64,000 nt of DNA from Allobaileyella intestinalis (GTDB taxonomy: Bacteria > Bacillota > Clostridia > Peptostreptococcales > Anaerovoracaceae). Positions 63,291 to 64,000 of this stretch are shown here, piece after piece; within the stretch, counting starts at the first letter, position 1, and every line of letters starts with the position of its first letter. The notes below the pieces were generated by a model, which searched no databases, was not told where the DNA came from, and saw nothing but the letters and a program-made list of their open reading frames with translations. The translations under genes were made by a program, and so were the position numbers. The stretch covers positions 265,966-329,965 of the forward strand of contig NZ_VUNB01000004.1 in the NCBI RefSeq assembly GCF_009695865.1, given 5' to 3'.

Positions 63291-63521
63291 TTCCTCACCT
63301 CACGAAATTCTAATTACATAGATATTAAGTTATAAAAATAGTAATTGAAATCTGCTAAATTTACTATCAGTTTATACTTTTTTCCGGAAGATTCATGCCT
63401 TCCTTTCAAGTACAGTATAATCCATATTCTAAAACAAAGCGTGGCTATAGCAACAAAAAATTCAGCAAAAATAAAAAATTCCGGAACAAAAGTTTTAACC
63501 TCTGATCCGGACAACAAATAA

Positions 63522-63604
63522 TGGTGCGCGAAGTGGGACTCGAACCCACACGGTCTCCCGCTAGAACCTAAATCTAGTGCGTCTGCCAATTCCGCCATTC
63601 ACGC
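63522..63604 (-). tRNA. tRNA-Leu (anticodon UAG)
   Basis: A full cloverleaf with acceptor stem GCGTGAA/TTCGCGC, a D-loop GGCGGAATTGGCAGACGC, an anticodon loop TTTAGGT with UAG, a long variable arm typical of Leu, a T-loop GGTTCGAGTCC and an encoded CCA. Confidence 0.96.
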
Positions 63605-63630
63605 AAACCTATTAAATTGTAAAAAAAAAG

Positions 63631-63705
63631 TGGTGACCCCACCGGGACTCGAACCCGGGTTACCGCCGTGAAAGGGCGATGTCTTAACCACTTGACCATG
63701 GGGCC
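63631..63705 (-). tRNA. tRNA-Glu (anticodon UUC)
   Basis: An acceptor stem GGCCCCA/TGGGGTC, a D-arm GGTCAAGTGGTTAAGAC, an anticodon loop CTTTCAC with UUC, a T-loop GGTTCGAGTCC and an encoded CCA. It sits between 5S rRNA and tRNA-Leu in the ribosomal operon. Confidence 0.97.
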
Positions 63706-63730
63706 ACTAACAAAGAATTAAGAAAAAACT

Positions 63731-63842
63731 GGCGACGTCCTAATTTCCCGGGCAGCTTCCCGCCAAGTATCATCAGCGCTGAGGAGCTTAACTTCTGTGT
63801 TCGGGATGGGAACAGGTGTACCCTCCTCGCTATTGTCACCAG
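63731..63842 (-). rRNA. rrf: 5S ribosomal RNA
   Basis: About 112 bases containing the conserved CCCATCCCGAACACAGAAGT and the AAGCTCCTCAGCGC helix. The ends GGTGAC and GTCGCC pair. It follows 23S rRNA on the minus strand. Confidence 0.95.
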
Positions 63843-63913
63843 ATTTTCCTTCATATTAAATTAGAGAGCAGCTCCCTCAAAATTGAATAACACTTCCAAG
63901 TTCTTGAAAACCA

Positions 63914-64000
63914 TCTGGTCAAGTTCTCGACCTATTAGTATCAGTCAGCTGAATGAATCGCTTCACTTACACTTCTGACCTATCAACGTGGTAGTCTCCC
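63914..64000 (-). rRNA. rrl: 23S ribosomal RNA, 3' end (continues beyond window)
   Basis: The minus strand ends with TGATAGGTCAGAAGTGTAAG and ACTAATAGGTCGAGAACTTG, the conserved 3' terminus of 23S rRNA. The rest lies right of the window. Confidence 0.95.

Noticed and set aside
63314..63598. 94-residue open frame beginning MAELADALDLGSSGR on the minus strand
   Set aside because: It reads through the tRNA-Leu gene; the start of the peptide is the translated tRNA, a well-known false gene.
1..64000. CRISPR arrays, insertion sequences, transposases, integrases and prophage genes
   Set aside because: No regularly spaced direct repeats, no transposase-like proteins and no terminal inverted repeat pairs with target duplications were seen.

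Overview
The window looks like a chromosomal segment of a strictly anaerobic, low-to-mid-GC Bacillota of class Clostridia. The evidence is clostridial gene order (plsX-rnc-smc-ftsY-der), a T-box leader on ileS, a CIRCE operator before clpB, a GatD/MurT pair, rubrerythrin, many AGGAGG ribosome binding sites, a de novo anaerobic (CbiK-type) corrinoid pathway and a large corrinoid methyltransferase locus. A placement near Anaerovoracaceae/Eubacteriales is only a guess. Most genes lie on the minus strand, and a ribosomal RNA operon read leftwards closes the right end.

Region 1 (1-10.2 kb) makes tetrapyrroles and cobalamin. On the plus strand are the end of cobyric acid synthase, cbiC and a small Cys-rich protein. 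Convergent to them is a tightly overlapped minus-strand operon: cbiL, an ABC exporter-like pair, cbiK, a membrane-anchored surface protein with two NEAT-like repeats, sirC, hemC, cobA-hemD and hemB. Region 2 (10.3-27.9 kb) is the accessory part. It holds a VWA protein, a MoxR-type AAA+ ATPase, a BspA-type leucine-rich-repeat protein, DUF1638, a corrinoid protein, a RACo/RamA-like reductive activator, a double-cubane/HgdB-like protein, a small CobW-type GTPase and six UroD/MtaA-family methyltransferase genes. One of these six has lost an internal segment and its frame, one lacks the usual zinc ligands, and one is under a cobalamin riboswitch. An NhaC antiporter follows. No MttB-type or MtrH-type methyltransferase is in the window, so the UroD-like proteins may themselves act on the substrate (for example as O-demethylase components). 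The substrate cannot be read from sequence.

Region 3 (28-42 kb) carries YolD plus a Y-family polymerase, the gap-pgk-tpiA glycolytic genes with a GntR regulator upstream, nth, an alpha/beta hydrolase that lacks its nucleophile Ser, a GatD homologue that lacks both catalytic Cys and His, murT, and clpB with a CIRCE element. Region 4 (42-64 kb) is housekeeping: OsmC, an M50 protease, miaB, a PlsY-GpsA fusion with a roughly 400-residue acidic linker, der, ftsY, smc, rnc, plsX, a rubrerythrin with rubredoxin knuckles at both ends, rlmN, ileS with its T-box, a DUF308 membrane protein, a DUF1858-DUF438-hemerythrin-PAS protein, tRNA-Leu, tRNA-Glu, 5S rRNA and the 3' end of 23S rRNA.

The strongest points for follow-up are the combined corrinoid/MoxR-VWA locus, the riboswitch-controlled methyltransferase, the GatD and hydrolase homologues without catalytic residues, and the PlsY-GpsA fusion.
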